From the NCBI RefSeq assembly GCF_039993895.1, contig NZ_CP121194.1, forward strand, positions 682,001 through 746,000: DNA of 64,000 bases, read 5' to 3'. A program made the translations under genes and the position numbers. The notes beneath the pieces are model-generated. The model did no database searches. It saw only the letters and a program-made list of their open reading frames with translations, and was not told the DNA's origin. Every line of letters starts with the position of its first letter. The first letter of the stretch is position 1. Positions 41,288 through 49,944 of this stretch are shown here, one piece after another. The stretch comes from Edaphobacter paludis. Its GTDB lineage: Bacteria > Acidobacteriota > Terriglobia > Terriglobales > Acidobacteriaceae.

Positions 41288-42250
41288 CTACTGAATGTCC
41301 GCGGCATCCTGCAAGGCCTGATAGGAAGCAGTTCGGATGTAGGGATTCTCATCCTGGGTCGAGACCGTCCGCAGCACCTCGCGTACGCTCGAGTCCGCCT
41401 GTACCGGCTCCAACATGCCAATTGCCGTCGTCCGTATCTTGGCATCGGAGTCATGCATCAGAGCCTCCAGCACGCCATCGCGGACCCGCTGATCTTGTCC
41501 AATGTAGTGTTGCAGTCCTTCCAGCGCCTTCATCCGAACACTGGCATTCTTGTCGTAGCGCAGTGAGACCAGCAGCGCACTGCGAATGTCCTGGCCATCG
41601 TTTTCGCCCGTGCAGGCGTGGCCTGCCTTGCACTCATGCGCGAGCAGGGAGACGGAGTCGGCGCGAACCCCGTTGGTTGCCGCCGCATTCGTGCCTGCCA
41701 GCAGCAGCTGGCGAATCTCCGGCGAGTCCAGCGAACCTTCCATCGTCTCGGGAACCAGCTTGTTGTATCTGACCTGCACCAGCTCCGAGTTCGGCGTTTG
41801 GACGATCCCCGTCACGTTCGCAATCGTGGCCTGCGTGGGGTTGCTCAGGGTCACCGTGCTTTTGGGCTTGGGCGCGTGCGCCACTTCATAGCGATAGGTA
41901 AAGTTCCCTGCGAGAAAACCTACACCCAATAGCAGAGTCGCCAGCGCGGGTGCGCTTTGAAGATGGCCCATCCATGCAATCAGGCCGCGGCGAAACTGGG
42001 TGAAGATGCCATGCGGAGGGATCGCGTCCAGCTCTTCGTCCAGCCTGACTCTCGCCTGTGCCAGCAGGTTGGGAGAAGGCTCGACTACAGGGAGCAGCGC
42101 GAGATGCTCATCCAATTCACTAATTGCGTCCAGTTCGCTGCGACAGTCCTCGCATCCGTCGAGATGCTGCTCCAGCGGGATCGCGTATTCATCCGGCAAC
42201 TCGCCATAACTTGCTAGAAGGATGTTCTCTTTTGCGGTTTCGCACTTCAT
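41288..42250 (-). CDS. Zinc-finger anti-sigma factor with HEAT repeats
   Basis: A 320-residue protein. The N-terminal ZAS-type zinc finger has Cys3 and the HLDGCEDC motif (HxxxCxxC, about residues 29-36), the mark of zf-HC2 anti-sigma factors. A single membrane helix follows (about 98-118, LATLLLGVGFLAGNFTYRYE). The periplasmic part ends with HEAT-like repeats (about 220-318; DIRSALLVSLRYDKNASVRM, RVRDGVLEALMHDSDAKIRT). It should hold the sigma factor encoded 82 bases upstream at the membrane. The HEAT domain may receive the signal, perhaps by contact with the downstream PDZ protein. Confidence 0.85.
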   Translation of the reverse strand: MKCETAKENILLASYGELPDEYAIPLEQHLDGCEDCRSELDAISELDEHLALLPVVEPSPNLLAQARVRLDEELDAIPPHGIFTQFRRGLIAWMGHLQSAPALATLLLGVGFLAGNFTYRYEVAHAPKPKSTVTLSNPTQATIANVTGIVQTPNSELVQVRYNKLVPETMEGSLDSPEIRQLLLAGTNAAATNGVRADSVSLLAHECKAGHACTGENDGQDIRSALLVSLRYDKNASVRMKALEGLQHYIGQDQRVRDGVLEALMHDSDAKIRTTAIGMLEPVQADSSVREVLRTVSTQDENPYIRTASYQALQDAADIQ

Positions 42251-42331
42251 CGCCCTACCTCAACCAGCCTCAGAAATTTATTACTGCCAGCGGGTCTGTC
42301 ATGTCTGCCCGTCTTTTTATTCATTTGCTGT

Positions 42332-43087
42332 CTACCGCACACCGGCGAGGTTCGCGCGAAGCTTGCGAGTGGCCCGGAACAGCGTGTTCTTTGCCGTCTC
42401 TTCGGTGGTGCTCAACATCTCGCCAATCGTCCGTAGCTTCAGTCCCTGGTAGTGCTTCAGCTCAAATACAGTGCGTTCGCGGGGCGTCAGCTTATCCAGC
42501 GCCTCGCTGATCCTCAGGCTCATCACCTTCCGGTCAAGCTCCCGTGCGGGGTTCGCCATGGAACGGTCGTCAGTGATGTTCGCCATCAGGTCCATCTCGC
42601 CGCCGCTCGAATCGAGCACGGTTGCCGGATCTTCCCGGCGGCTCTTTCGCCTGCGTAACTGATCCAGGCAAAGGTTCGTGACAATACGGTAAAGCCACGT
42701 ATAGAACGAGCACTCGAATCGGAAGTTTCCCAGGTGGCGGTATGCCTTGATAAAGGCCTCCTGGTGAACATCCTGCGCATCCTGCTCATTGCCAAGCATA
42801 TGCAGCGCCAGCCGAAGCACAGACTGGTCATAGCGGCGTACCAGCGCGTCGAAGGCGGTCCGCTGACCTCGCTGGGCCTCACGGATCAACTCGTCGTCTT
42901 CAATGCGCTGCTGAGCGCGAGCCTCGATCTGCGCCTGCGTCAGCTTGCCACCATTTCTGGTGCCGGATTGTGTGACCGCTTTTGCCATGCCTGGCAATGA
43001 TTCTACCGCTGCGGCATCACGCAATCCCAAGGCGAACGGACTTGGCCGCCGCCCAACTGGATTTACCCCAATTGCTTCAACGCTCAT
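42332..43087 (-). CDS. ECF-type RNA polymerase sigma factor
   Basis: A 251-residue sigma-70 family protein of the ECF/RpoE-like group. Region 2 (about 78-155) has FDALVRRYDQSVLRLALHML, DAQDVHQEAFIKAYRHLGNF and WLYRIVTNLCLDQLRRR. Region 4 (about 195-248) has LDKLTPRERTVFELKHYQGL and STTEETAKNTLFRATRKLR. An unusual N-terminal extension of about 65 residues precedes region 2. It heads an operon with the zinc-finger/HEAT anti-sigma gene and the double-PDZ gene, which suggests an envelope-stress response. Confidence 0.94.
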   Translation of the reverse strand: MSVEAIGVNPVGRRPSPFALGLRDAAAVESLPGMAKAVTQSGTRNGGKLTQAQIEARAQQRIEDDELIREAQRGQRTAFDALVRRYDQSVLRLALHMLGNEQDAQDVHQEAFIKAYRHLGNFRFECSFYTWLYRIVTNLCLDQLRRRKSRREDPATVLDSSGGEMDLMANITDDRSMANPARELDRKVMSLRISEALDKLTPRERTVFELKHYQGLKLRTIGEMLSTTEETAKNTLFRATRKLRANLAGVR

Positions 43088-43233
43088 TTGTCTGACTCCG
43101 GAGTCAGGAAATCGAATTCACTTCAATAGACCGGTTGCCGAACCAAAAGGTAAGCAGGGCACAATTTTAAATAGAAAAATATCCATCTGAAGGGCATCGA
43201 CCGACGTACCGGCCCATCCAGTAAACTCACAAA

Positions 43234-43914
43234 ATGTCCTCAAGCAGCCTTTTTCCCCGACAAGACCAAAAGACCGACTGGATCTCTGCCCACTGCGATG
43301 GCGGAGCCCGCGGCAACCCCGGCCCCGCCGGTTACGGTGCAATGATCCAGGACGCCAACGGCATGGTCATCGCCGAACTGAGCGAATTTTTGGGCATCCG
43401 GACTAACAACTTTGCCGAATATTCCGGGCTGCTCGGCTGCCTTCAGTTTGCCCTCGACAACCACTACTCCCGGCTCCGCGTGGTTTCGGACTCGGAGCTG
43501 ATGGTCAAGCAGATTCAGGGGAAATATCAGGTAAAAAGCCCCGATCTGAAGCCTCTGTATGAAGAGGCAAAGCGCCGCATCGCCAGACTCGAAAAGTTCG
43601 AGATAAGCCATGCCCTTCGCCATAAGAACAAAGATGCTGACCGCCTTGCCAACGAAGCGATGGACCGTGGCATGAACCGCTCTCCCGCTAAAATTCCGGT
43701 GGCCACAAAACCGGGTGCCCCTCGTCCGGCCATTGCGAACATAGGCGAAGCGCCGCTCAGAGCCACGCCCTACCCACAGAAGGCCGAAGCCCCACCCAAT
43801 CCTTACGCCAAAGCTGACGCCATGCTGCGTGGCTTCACCAAAGATGGAGTCATCCATGTGCTCGGTGGCGCGACTTTGCCGGATGGGATCTTCGTCAAGA
43901 TCATTCGCGAATAG
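43234..43914 (+). CDS. rnhA: RNase HI-type ribonuclease with C-terminal extension
   Basis: A 226-residue protein. Residues 15-150 form an RNase HI domain with catalytic D22 (CDGGARGNPGPAG), E62 (NNFAEYSGLL), D86 (VVSDSELMV) and D136 (KDADRLANEA). It degrades RNA in RNA-DNA hybrids. Residues about 151-226 are a Pro/Ala-rich linker and a small C-terminal segment (LRGFTKDGVIHVLGGATLPD) not part of the standard enzyme. It is divergent from the sigma factor gene, and its 3' end overlaps the convergent MarR gene by 14 bases. Confidence 0.9.
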   Translation: MSSSSLFPRQDQKTDWISAHCDGGARGNPGPAGYGAMIQDANGMVIAELSEFLGIRTNNFAEYSGLLGCLQFALDNHYSRLRVVSDSELMVKQIQGKYQVKSPDLKPLYEEAKRRIARLEKFEISHALRHKNKDADRLANEAMDRGMNRSPAKIPVATKPGAPRPAIANIGEAPLRATPYPQKAEAPPNPYAKADAMLRGFTKDGVIHVLGGATLPDGIFVKIIRE

Positions 43915-44410
43915 AGGGGGCCTCGGTGTTGATCTCAGGCCGTTTGTCAGCCTCGTCAGCCGACCGCGCCAGTCCTGAGCAAAGGGACTCCACGGCAAAC
44001 ATCCGCGCCAGCATCGATTCCAGCCCCGATGTCCCGACGATTTGCTCGAACTGGCCTTGCATCAGATGAAGAATTCCTACCACACGGGTGGCCCGCTTCT
44101 TTCCGGCAGGTTGCAGCGTCAGTTGGAATGCCCGCGCGTCCTCTGGATCGACCCGCCGCCTCACCAGCCCTTTGGCCTCGAGCGACGAGATGCAGTGGCT
44201 CACATTGCCCCGCGTCGTGTGAAACGTCTTCGCCAGCTCCGACGGCTTGATGCCGCGCTTCTTCTCGAAGAAGATCGCTGCCAGCACCAGCGCCTCAAAG
44301 AATGTCACTCCCTCCCGGCGAAGAATTCGGGTAAGCATCGCGTCCAGACGGCGAGCGCTCACGCCGATCTGAAAAACCGGACTTTGTCTCAGAAACGATT
44401 CGATTCTCAT
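43901..44410 (-). CDS. MarR-family transcriptional regulator
   Basis: A 169-residue winged-helix regulator. The DNA-binding core reads IKPSELAKTFHTTRGNVSHC and then ISSLEAKGLVRRRVDPEDAR, with the wing D/R residues typical of MarR. It is divergent from a TonB-dependent receptor gene, and the shared 118-base region has several repeats of ATAGTTGA/AACTAT, a likely operator. It probably represses itself and the receptor. The ligand is unknown; a metal, cofactor or phenolic compound is possible. Confidence 0.9.
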   Translation of the reverse strand: MRIESFLRQSPVFQIGVSARRLDAMLTRILRREGVTFFEALVLAAIFFEKKRGIKPSELAKTFHTTRGNVSHCISSLEAKGLVRRRVDPEDARAFQLTLQPAGKKRATRVVGILHLMQGQFEQIVGTSGLESMLARMFAVESLCSGLARSADEADKRPEINTEAPSIRE

Positions 44411-44428
44411 AGAAGGTCTGGAGCCAAT

Positions 44429-44485
44429 ATAGTTGAGATACGAAATAGTTGAATCACTAAACTATTTAGGATTGAACAAAACTAT
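44429..44485. promoter_or_regulatory. Candidate MarR operator between divergent genes
   Basis: ATAGTTGA occurs at 44429-44436 and again at 44445-44452, 16 bases apart. The reversed half AACTAT follows at 44460-44465 and 44480-44485. AAATAGTT (44443-44450) and AACTATTT (44460-44467) form an inverted repeat with a 9-base spacer. The four half-sites occupy most of the MarR-TonB intergenic region. Confidence 0.6.
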
Positions 44486-44528
44486 CTCCCCAACTCCGAT
44501 CTTTCGATAGATCATCGAAAAACAAACC

Positions 44529-46340
44529 ATGTTGAAGATCGCAAAATTCCTTCCCGTCTGCCTTCTCTGCCTCGCTGCCACCGCGCAACAAACGCCTGCT
44601 CCCGTCGCCCAGTCCGTCACGGTCACGACCACCGTCCAGCCAATTCCGTTGTCCGAGAGCGACCGTTCCGTGCAGACGCTCGACACCCGCCAGTACCCGC
44701 TCCTCTTCAATAGTGTCGTCGATTACCTCAGCCTCGACTCCTCGCTTAATCTGCAGTCCCGCGCGCCTTCCGGTGTGCAATCGGATCTCTCCATTCGAGG
44801 CACCACTTTCGAACAGTCCCTTATTTTGCTCAACGGCCTCCGCATCGATGATCCGGAAACCGGCCACCTGAACCTCGACATTCCGGTTCCGCTTGATGCT
44901 GTCTCCCGCATCGAGATCCTGCACGGCTCCGGCTCTACCTTTTATGGCTCCGACGCTATCGGCGGCGCTGTCAATCTGATCACTACGGAGCCTACTGCAC
45001 CGCTCACGGGAGGCCCCTTCTCGCTTACCGTCAAGGCAGGGGGCGGCAACTACTCCTCGGCAGAGCAGTCTTTTCGGGCCGACTACGCCACCAAGCCTTT
45101 CTCGGCGGAACTGAGCGGCAGCCGCGACAGCTCCGGCGGCTTCATCGCCGACCGCAACTATGCCAGTAACGCCATCTCCGCCGAAACCTGGCTCAATCTC
45201 AAGCCTGGCACGACCGACATCCTCGTCGCGGCCAGCGATCGTCCCTACGGAGCCAACCAGTTTTATGGCCCCTATCCCTCGTGGGAGCGCACCAAGGGCT
45301 GGTTTGCCTCCATCCAGCAGCAGCTTGGCCAGAGTACCGCTGCCAACTTCGCCTATCGTCGCCATACCGACATCTTCGTCCTCTTTGTCGACGATCCCAG
45401 CATCTACGAAAACAACCACATCGATACCGCTTGGCAGTCCGCGCTGCGCCGCGTGGACAAGCTTGCCACCAACGCGACTCTCTCTTACGGCCTCGAAGCT
45501 AACGGAGATGCTATTCAAAGCACGAATCTCGGCCGCCACGCCCGCAACCAGGGCGCAGGATACGCCAACCTCTCACTGCCCTCGCTGGGCCGTTTCTCGC
45601 TCTCGCTCGGGGCTCGCGAAGAGATCTTCTCCGGCGGCGACGCTATCTTCTCTCCTAACGCTGCCGCCGCCTTCTCGCTCACCCACACCGTTCGCCTGCG
45701 CGCCTCGGCTGGACACGGCTTCCGCCTGCCGACGTACCTCGACCTCTACTACTCCGACCCCGTCAACATCGGCAATCCCAATCTCAAGCCGGAGTCTTCC
45801 TGGAGCTATGAGGGCGGCGTTGATTGGACTCCTGCGAGTGGCCGCCTCACGCTTACTGCTACGGGCTTCAGCCTTCATCAGAAGGACGGCATTGACTACT
45901 CGAAATACTCGCTTTCCGCTCCATGGCAGGCCACTAACGTTGGCAACTTTAATTACAACGGGGCAGAGACCCAACTTCGCCTACGCCTTCCCGGTTCAGA
46001 GCATCTCGACCTGAGCTATACCGCTGTGCGGGCTACGTCGCCGCCGAAGGGGCTTATCTCCGAGTACGCCTTCAACTATGCTGCGCAGAACGCCATCTTT
46101 GCCTGGACGGGAGATTTTCACCAGCTCACGGCGCATACGCAGGTAGGCGTCATCCAGAAGACAACTCGAACTGCCTATCCACTATGGGATATTTCGTTGG
46201 CTCGCAACAGTGGCAGGCTGCGCCCATACGTCCGTCTTTTGAACCTGAGCAACACCGGCTATCAGGACATTCCCGGCGTTCCGCTGCAGGGCCGCACTAT
46301 TATGGCGGGCACGGCCTTTACCTGGCCGCGCAAGCAGTGA
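44529..46340 (+). CDS. TonB-dependent receptor
   Basis: A 603-residue outer-membrane protein. A signal peptide (MLKIAKFLPVCLLCLAATA) is followed by a plug domain (about 45-150; VQSDLSIRGTTFEQSLILLN, then RIEILHGSGSTFYGSDAIGG) and a 22-strand barrel of reduced size with GFRLPTYLDLYYSDP and NLKPESSWSYEGGVD. It is at the small end of the family and resembles BtuB-type cobalamin or siderophore receptors. It imports a scarce ligand by TonB energy. It is divergent from a MarR gene whose operator-like repeats lie between them. The ligand is unknown. Confidence 0.92.
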   Translation: MLKIAKFLPVCLLCLAATAQQTPAPVAQSVTVTTTVQPIPLSESDRSVQTLDTRQYPLLFNSVVDYLSLDSSLNLQSRAPSGVQSDLSIRGTTFEQSLILLNGLRIDDPETGHLNLDIPVPLDAVSRIEILHGSGSTFYGSDAIGGAVNLITTEPTAPLTGGPFSLTVKAGGGNYSSAEQSFRADYATKPFSAELSGSRDSSGGFIADRNYASNAISAETWLNLKPGTTDILVAASDRPYGANQFYGPYPSWERTKGWFASIQQQLGQSTAANFAYRRHTDIFVLFVDDPSIYENNHIDTAWQSALRRVDKLATNATLSYGLEANGDAIQSTNLGRHARNQGAGYANLSLPSLGRFSLSLGAREEIFSGGDAIFSPNAAAAFSLTHTVRLRASAGHGFRLPTYLDLYYSDPVNIGNPNLKPESSWSYEGGVDWTPASGRLTLTATGFSLHQKDGIDYSKYSLSAPWQATNVGNFNYNGAETQLRLRLPGSEHLDLSYTAVRATSPPKGLISEYAFNYAAQNAIFAWTGDFHQLTAHTQVGVIQKTTRTAYPLWDISLARNSGRLRPYVRLLNLSNTGYQDIPGVPLQGRTIMAGTAFTWPRKQ

Positions 46341-46350
46341 GTGCAACTGC

Positions 46351-46405
46351 AAATACAGGGTCTCTCCACTACGCTGCGCTCCGGTCGAGATGACGTAGCT
46401 TTAGG
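46351..46405 (+). repeat. Dispersed intergenic repeat family A, copy 2
   Basis: Contains GGGTCTCTCCACTACGCTGC then GCTCCGGTCGAGATGACGTA, 40 bases in all matching copies 1 and 3 at both ends. It lies 10 bases after the TonB receptor stop. Confidence 0.7.
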
Positions 46406-46450
46406 CAACTGAGCGCGCAGACAGCTTTTTACTTCTTTTCTTCTTTCTTC

Positions 46451-46918
46451 TTACTTCGCCAACTCTGCCTTTACGATCTCGCTTACCAGCTTGCCGTCGG
46501 CTCGCACTCCGCTGGCCTGCAGTCGCTGTTGAACCACACGCATCGCCGTTCCCAGATCCTTGGGGCCGAGCTTGCTTCCATCGTGCGTAAGGTGTGAGAT
46601 GGCGCCTTGAACAACTGCGCGGATGTCATCTTCGCTGGCGGCCTTGGGCAGGTAGCCTTCGATCATAGCGATTTCAAGCTGCTCTTTTTCGGCCAGTTGA
46701 GGGCGGTTGCCCTTGGTGAACTGCTCCACCGACTCTCTCCGCTGCTTGATCAGCGTGGTCAGAATCTGGGTCTCTTCGGCATCGGTCAGGGGCTCACGCT
46801 TGTCGATTTCCTTGTTTTTCAGGGCGCTTTTTACCATCCGCAGTGTGGTCAGGCGATGCTCATCGCGTGCCTTCATCGCCGTCACTATGTCCGTCTGAAT
46901 CTTTTCGCCAATACTCAT
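46451..46918 (-). CDS. yqeY: GatB/YqeY domain protein
   Basis: A 155-residue protein of the YqeY family. The hallmark is MKARDEHRLTTLRMVKSALK near the N-terminus (20 residues) and the C-terminal LGTAMRVVQQRLQASGVRAD then GKLVSEIVKAEL. It is related to the tRNA-binding tail of GatB, and its role is uncertain. The ATG at 46918 follows GGAG; upstream codons from 46951 are possible. It is divergent from the class V aminotransferase gene. Confidence 0.93.
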   Translation of the reverse strand: MSIGEKIQTDIVTAMKARDEHRLTTLRMVKSALKNKEIDKREPLTDAEETQILTTLIKQRRESVEQFTKGNRPQLAEKEQLEIAMIEGYLPKAASEDDIRAVVQGAISHLTHDGSKLGPKDLGTAMRVVQQRLQASGVRADGKLVSEIVKAELAK

Positions 46919-46995
46919 CGCAAACATCTCCTCAGTCGCTAAACACTTCATTATAGAAAACCCGCAACCGGGCTGGCCGCCGCTACAATAAAAGC

Positions 46996-48183
46996 ATGAT
47001 CCGCAAAACTCGCCTTTTCACTCCTGGACCGACCCCTCTTCTTCCCGCCGCCCAGTTTGCCATGGCCGCCGCAGACATCCATCACCGCACTGCTGAGTTC
47101 CGCGCTCTTTTCACCCGCGTCCTCTCCCAGCTCAAGGATTTCGTCGGTACCACCAACGATGTTCTTATCCTTGCCAGCTCCGGCTCGGGAGCGATGGAAG
47201 CCTCTGTTTCGAACCTGACTTCGCCGGGAGATCGTGTTCTCGTGCTGACCGCCGGAAAGTTCGGCGAGCGCTGGACCGGCATCACCAAGGCATTTGGCTG
47301 CCACGTCGATGTCGTTGAAGCTCCCTATGGCAGCACCTTTACGCTCGACCAGATCAAGGCCGCTCTCAAGCTTGAAACCCGCGTTGTGTTCGTGCAGGCT
47401 ACTGAGTCCTCCACTGGCGTCAGCCACGATATCGAAGCCATCGGTAAGCTGCTCAAGGATGAAAAGTCGGAGGCGCTCTTCGTTGTCGACGGCATCACCG
47501 GCCTCGGCACCACCCACCTCGACATGGACGCCTGGGGCATCGACGTTCTGATCGGCGGCTCGCAGAAGGCCCTTATGATTCCTCCCGGCCTCTCCTATCT
47601 CGCGGTTAGCCCGCGCGCCTGGGACCGTATGGAGTCGACCTACAACCCGCGCTACTACTTCGACCTTCGCAAGGAGCGCAAGAACGCAGCCAAGGGTGAG
47701 TCTGCCTACACGCCTTCCGTCGCTCTCATCGCGGCCATGGGCGCAGCGCTTGACTACATCGCTGGGCAGGCTGAAGGCAACCTCGTCGAGGGCCGCAAAA
47801 AGCTCGTCGACAACGCTCAGACCTGCGCTGCCATGACCCGCGCCGCTGCTACTGCGATGGGCTTCAGGCTCTTCGCACCCAAGGGCCGTGAGGCTGGCGC
47901 TGCTACTGCAATCATGGCGCCCGAAGGTACGGACTCCGGCACCATCGTCAAGGGGCTCCGCTCCAAGTTCGCCATCATCGTCACCGACGGTCAGGGCGAG
48001 ATGAAGGGTTCGCTCTTCCGCATCGCTCACATCGGCTTCTTCGACTACATGGACACGATCGCCATCATCGGCGCGCTCGAACAGGTAGCTATTGCAGCCA
48101 AGCTTCCGCTTCCCAATCTCACCTTCGGCACCGGCCTCATCGCCGCGCAGAAGACCTTCGCAGAAGACCCTACAGTTAAGTAA
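46996..48183 (+). CDS. Class V aminotransferase (serine/alanine-glyoxylate type)
   Basis: A 395-residue PLP enzyme of the SPT/AGXT branch. It starts with TPGPTPLLP and has the PLP-binding lysine in IGGSQKALMIPPG and DGITGLG with the PLP-ring aspartate. The substrate-binding arginine near the C-terminus is in GSLFRIAHIGFFDY. It lies 120 bases upstream of serA. In several bacteria and archaea such an enzyme replaces phosphoserine aminotransferase or converts serine and glyoxylate, so here it likely acts in serine synthesis with SerA. The exact amino donor is not known. Confidence 0.88.
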   Translation: MIRKTRLFTPGPTPLLPAAQFAMAAADIHHRTAEFRALFTRVLSQLKDFVGTTNDVLILASSGSGAMEASVSNLTSPGDRVLVLTAGKFGERWTGITKAFGCHVDVVEAPYGSTFTLDQIKAALKLETRVVFVQATESSTGVSHDIEAIGKLLKDEKSEALFVVDGITGLGTTHLDMDAWGIDVLIGGSQKALMIPPGLSYLAVSPRAWDRMESTYNPRYYFDLRKERKNAAKGESAYTPSVALIAAMGAALDYIAGQAEGNLVEGRKKLVDNAQTCAAMTRAAATAMGFRLFAPKGREAGAATAIMAPEGTDSGTIVKGLRSKFAIIVTDGQGEMKGSLFRIAHIGFFDYMDTIAIIGALEQVAIAAKLPLPNLTFGTGLIAAQKTFAEDPTVK

Positions 48184-48207
48184 GAGATCGTTGCTTCGCC
48201 ATCGTTA

Positions 48208-48237
48208 GCGGATGCCCTTTCATCGAAGGGCATCCGC
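48208..48237 (+). other. Hairpin in aminotransferase-serA gap
   Basis: GCGGATGCCCTT (48208-48219) pairs perfectly with AAGGGCATCCGC (48226-48237) over a 6-base loop. There is no T-run afterwards, so it is more likely a partial terminator or leader structure than a full stop. It lies 66 bases before the serA start. Confidence 0.55.
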
Positions 48238-48303
48238 AACTAACCCACCAGCAGTACCGAACCGTCTGTACCGTTTCCCGCACTCATGAGGAGTCGCCGC
48301 AAC

Positions 48304-49920
48304 ATGAAGATCGTTCTCGCCGAAAAAGTCTCGCCTGCCACCCTTGCCGTCTTCCAGCAGGAGCCAGGCTGGAACGTTGTCACGCCCGATCAGATTAAGA
48401 ACGGCCTCGCCGCCGAACTGGCCGACGCAGACGCTCTCGTCGTCCGCTCTGCCGTTCAGGTGGACGCCAAGCTGCTTGAGTCCGCGCCGAAGCTGCGCGT
48501 CATCGGCCGCGCTGGTGTAGGCGTCGACAACATCGACACCCCCGCTGCCACGCATCGCGGCATCGTGGTGATGAACACTCCGGGCGCCAACGCCGTCGCC
48601 GTCGCGGAGCTTACGCTTGGCCTGATGGTCTCCATGGCTCGCTCGGTTCCCCGCGCCAACGCCACCATGCACAGCGGCAAGTGGGAGAAGAAGTCGCTGC
48701 AGGGCCAGGAACTCCGCGGCAAGACACTCGGCATCATTGGCCTGGGCCGCGTCGGCCTTGAGGTTGCCCGTCGTGCCAAGGCCTTCGGCATGAACCTTAT
48801 CGGCTACGATCCCTTCATCGCGCCGGTCATCGCGCGCGAGAACGACGTCACGCTCGTTCCTATCGACGAGATCTTCAAAGAGGCCGACTATCTCACCCTG
48901 CACGTCGGACTGACCACGCAGACGGAGGGCCTCATCAATGCTACCTCGCTCGCGATCATGAAGAAGGGCGTCCGCATCGTCAACTGCGCACGCGGCGAAC
49001 TGATTGTCGAACAGGCGCTCGTCGATGCGATCAAGTCAGGCCACGTCGCCGGTGCCGCACTGGACGTGTTCCATCAGGAGCCGCTCAAGGACTCCGCTTT
49101 CTTCAACCTCGACAACGTCATTCTCTCTCCGCACATCGCCGGCTCGACCGATGAGGCGCAGGAAGCTATTGGCATCCAGCTAGCGATGCAGGTGCGCGAC
49201 TACCTCAAGCTTGGTGTGGTGCAGAATGCCGTCAACCTGCCCAGCCTGTCGCACGAGGAGTACATCGAGGTGGCGCCGTACATCGAGATGGCGGAGCGCC
49301 TTGGCCACTTCCTCTCGCACGCCACGCCGGGTAATCTCGAGAACATTCAGATCACTTATACCGGACGCATCGCGCAGGGTAAGACCGACCTGATCCGCAA
49401 TGCGGCTATCGCTGGTGTCTTTGCCGAAGAAGAGTCTGTCAACCGCATCAATGCCGCAGCGATTGTGGCTGAGCGCGGAATTCGTATTCAGGAAGACAAG
49501 AAGGAGTTCACGACAGGCGGCGCAGGCAGTGTGCTCAAGCTCGTGCTGCACTCCTCGGATGGCGAGGCCAGCGCTTCGGCGACGGTGCTCCACGGAACAT
49601 CGCCACGGCTGCTTACCTACGATGGCATCGACATTGAGGCTCCGCTGAACGGAACCCTCGTCGCCATCCGCAACCACGATGTTCCCGGCGTTGTTGGGCG
49701 CATCGGGACGATCCTCGGGGAGCACCAGATCAACATCGCCAACTTTGCGCTGGGCCGCTCCAATGGACCTAGCCGCTCGAAGCGCGTTCCGCAGGGCCAG
49801 GCACTTGCCGTGGTGCAGATCGACGTTCCGAGCGCGGCTTCGGCGAATGCTGCTGTCGAAGCGCTGCGCAAGGTGGAAGCGATCGCCAGCGTGCGGCTGG
49901 TGGAGCTTGGCAAGATCTAG
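48304..49920 (+). CDS. serA: D-3-phosphoglycerate dehydrogenase
   Basis: A 538-residue protein of the long SerA type. The N-terminal half has the NAD-binding GIIGLGRVGLEVARRA, the catalytic Arg in NCARGELIVEQA and the Glu/His pair (FHQEPLKD; SPHIAGSTDEAQ). An intervening ASB domain (about 320-450) and a C-terminal ACT domain (about 460-538; VAIRNHDVPGVVGRIGTILG) follow, so serine feedback inhibition is expected. It oxidises 3-phosphoglycerate to 3-phosphohydroxypyruvate. AGGAG at 48289-48293 supports the ATG at 48304. It follows a class V aminotransferase gene and ends in a terminator. Confidence 0.96.
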   Translation: MKIVLAEKVSPATLAVFQQEPGWNVVTPDQIKNGLAAELADADALVVRSAVQVDAKLLESAPKLRVIGRAGVGVDNIDTPAATHRGIVVMNTPGANAVAVAELTLGLMVSMARSVPRANATMHSGKWEKKSLQGQELRGKTLGIIGLGRVGLEVARRAKAFGMNLIGYDPFIAPVIARENDVTLVPIDEIFKEADYLTLHVGLTTQTEGLINATSLAIMKKGVRIVNCARGELIVEQALVDAIKSGHVAGAALDVFHQEPLKDSAFFNLDNVILSPHIAGSTDEAQEAIGIQLAMQVRDYLKLGVVQNAVNLPSLSHEEYIEVAPYIEMAERLGHFLSHATPGNLENIQITYTGRIAQGKTDLIRNAAIAGVFAEEESVNRINAAAIVAERGIRIQEDKKEFTTGGAGSVLKLVLHSSDGEASASATVLHGTSPRLLTYDGIDIEAPLNGTLVAIRNHDVPGVVGRIGTILGEHQINIANFALGRSNGPSRSKRVPQGQALAVVQIDVPSAASANAAVEALRKVEAIASVRLVELGKI

Positions 49921-49944
49921 TTGCTGATGGCACTACTAACTTTC

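Noticed and set aside
44411-44528. Cobalamin riboswitch upstream of the BtuB-like receptor
   Set aside because: The gap is too short for the full element and lacks the B12-box; it is filled with MarR-like half-sites.
44466-45539. 357-codon antisense frame inside the TonB receptor gene
   Set aside because: Gly/Val/Asp-rich and without any family feature; the plus-strand receptor is convincing.
46951-48030. 359-codon antisense frame over the aminotransferase gene
   Set aside because: A shadow of the class V aminotransferase frame; composition is not protein-like.
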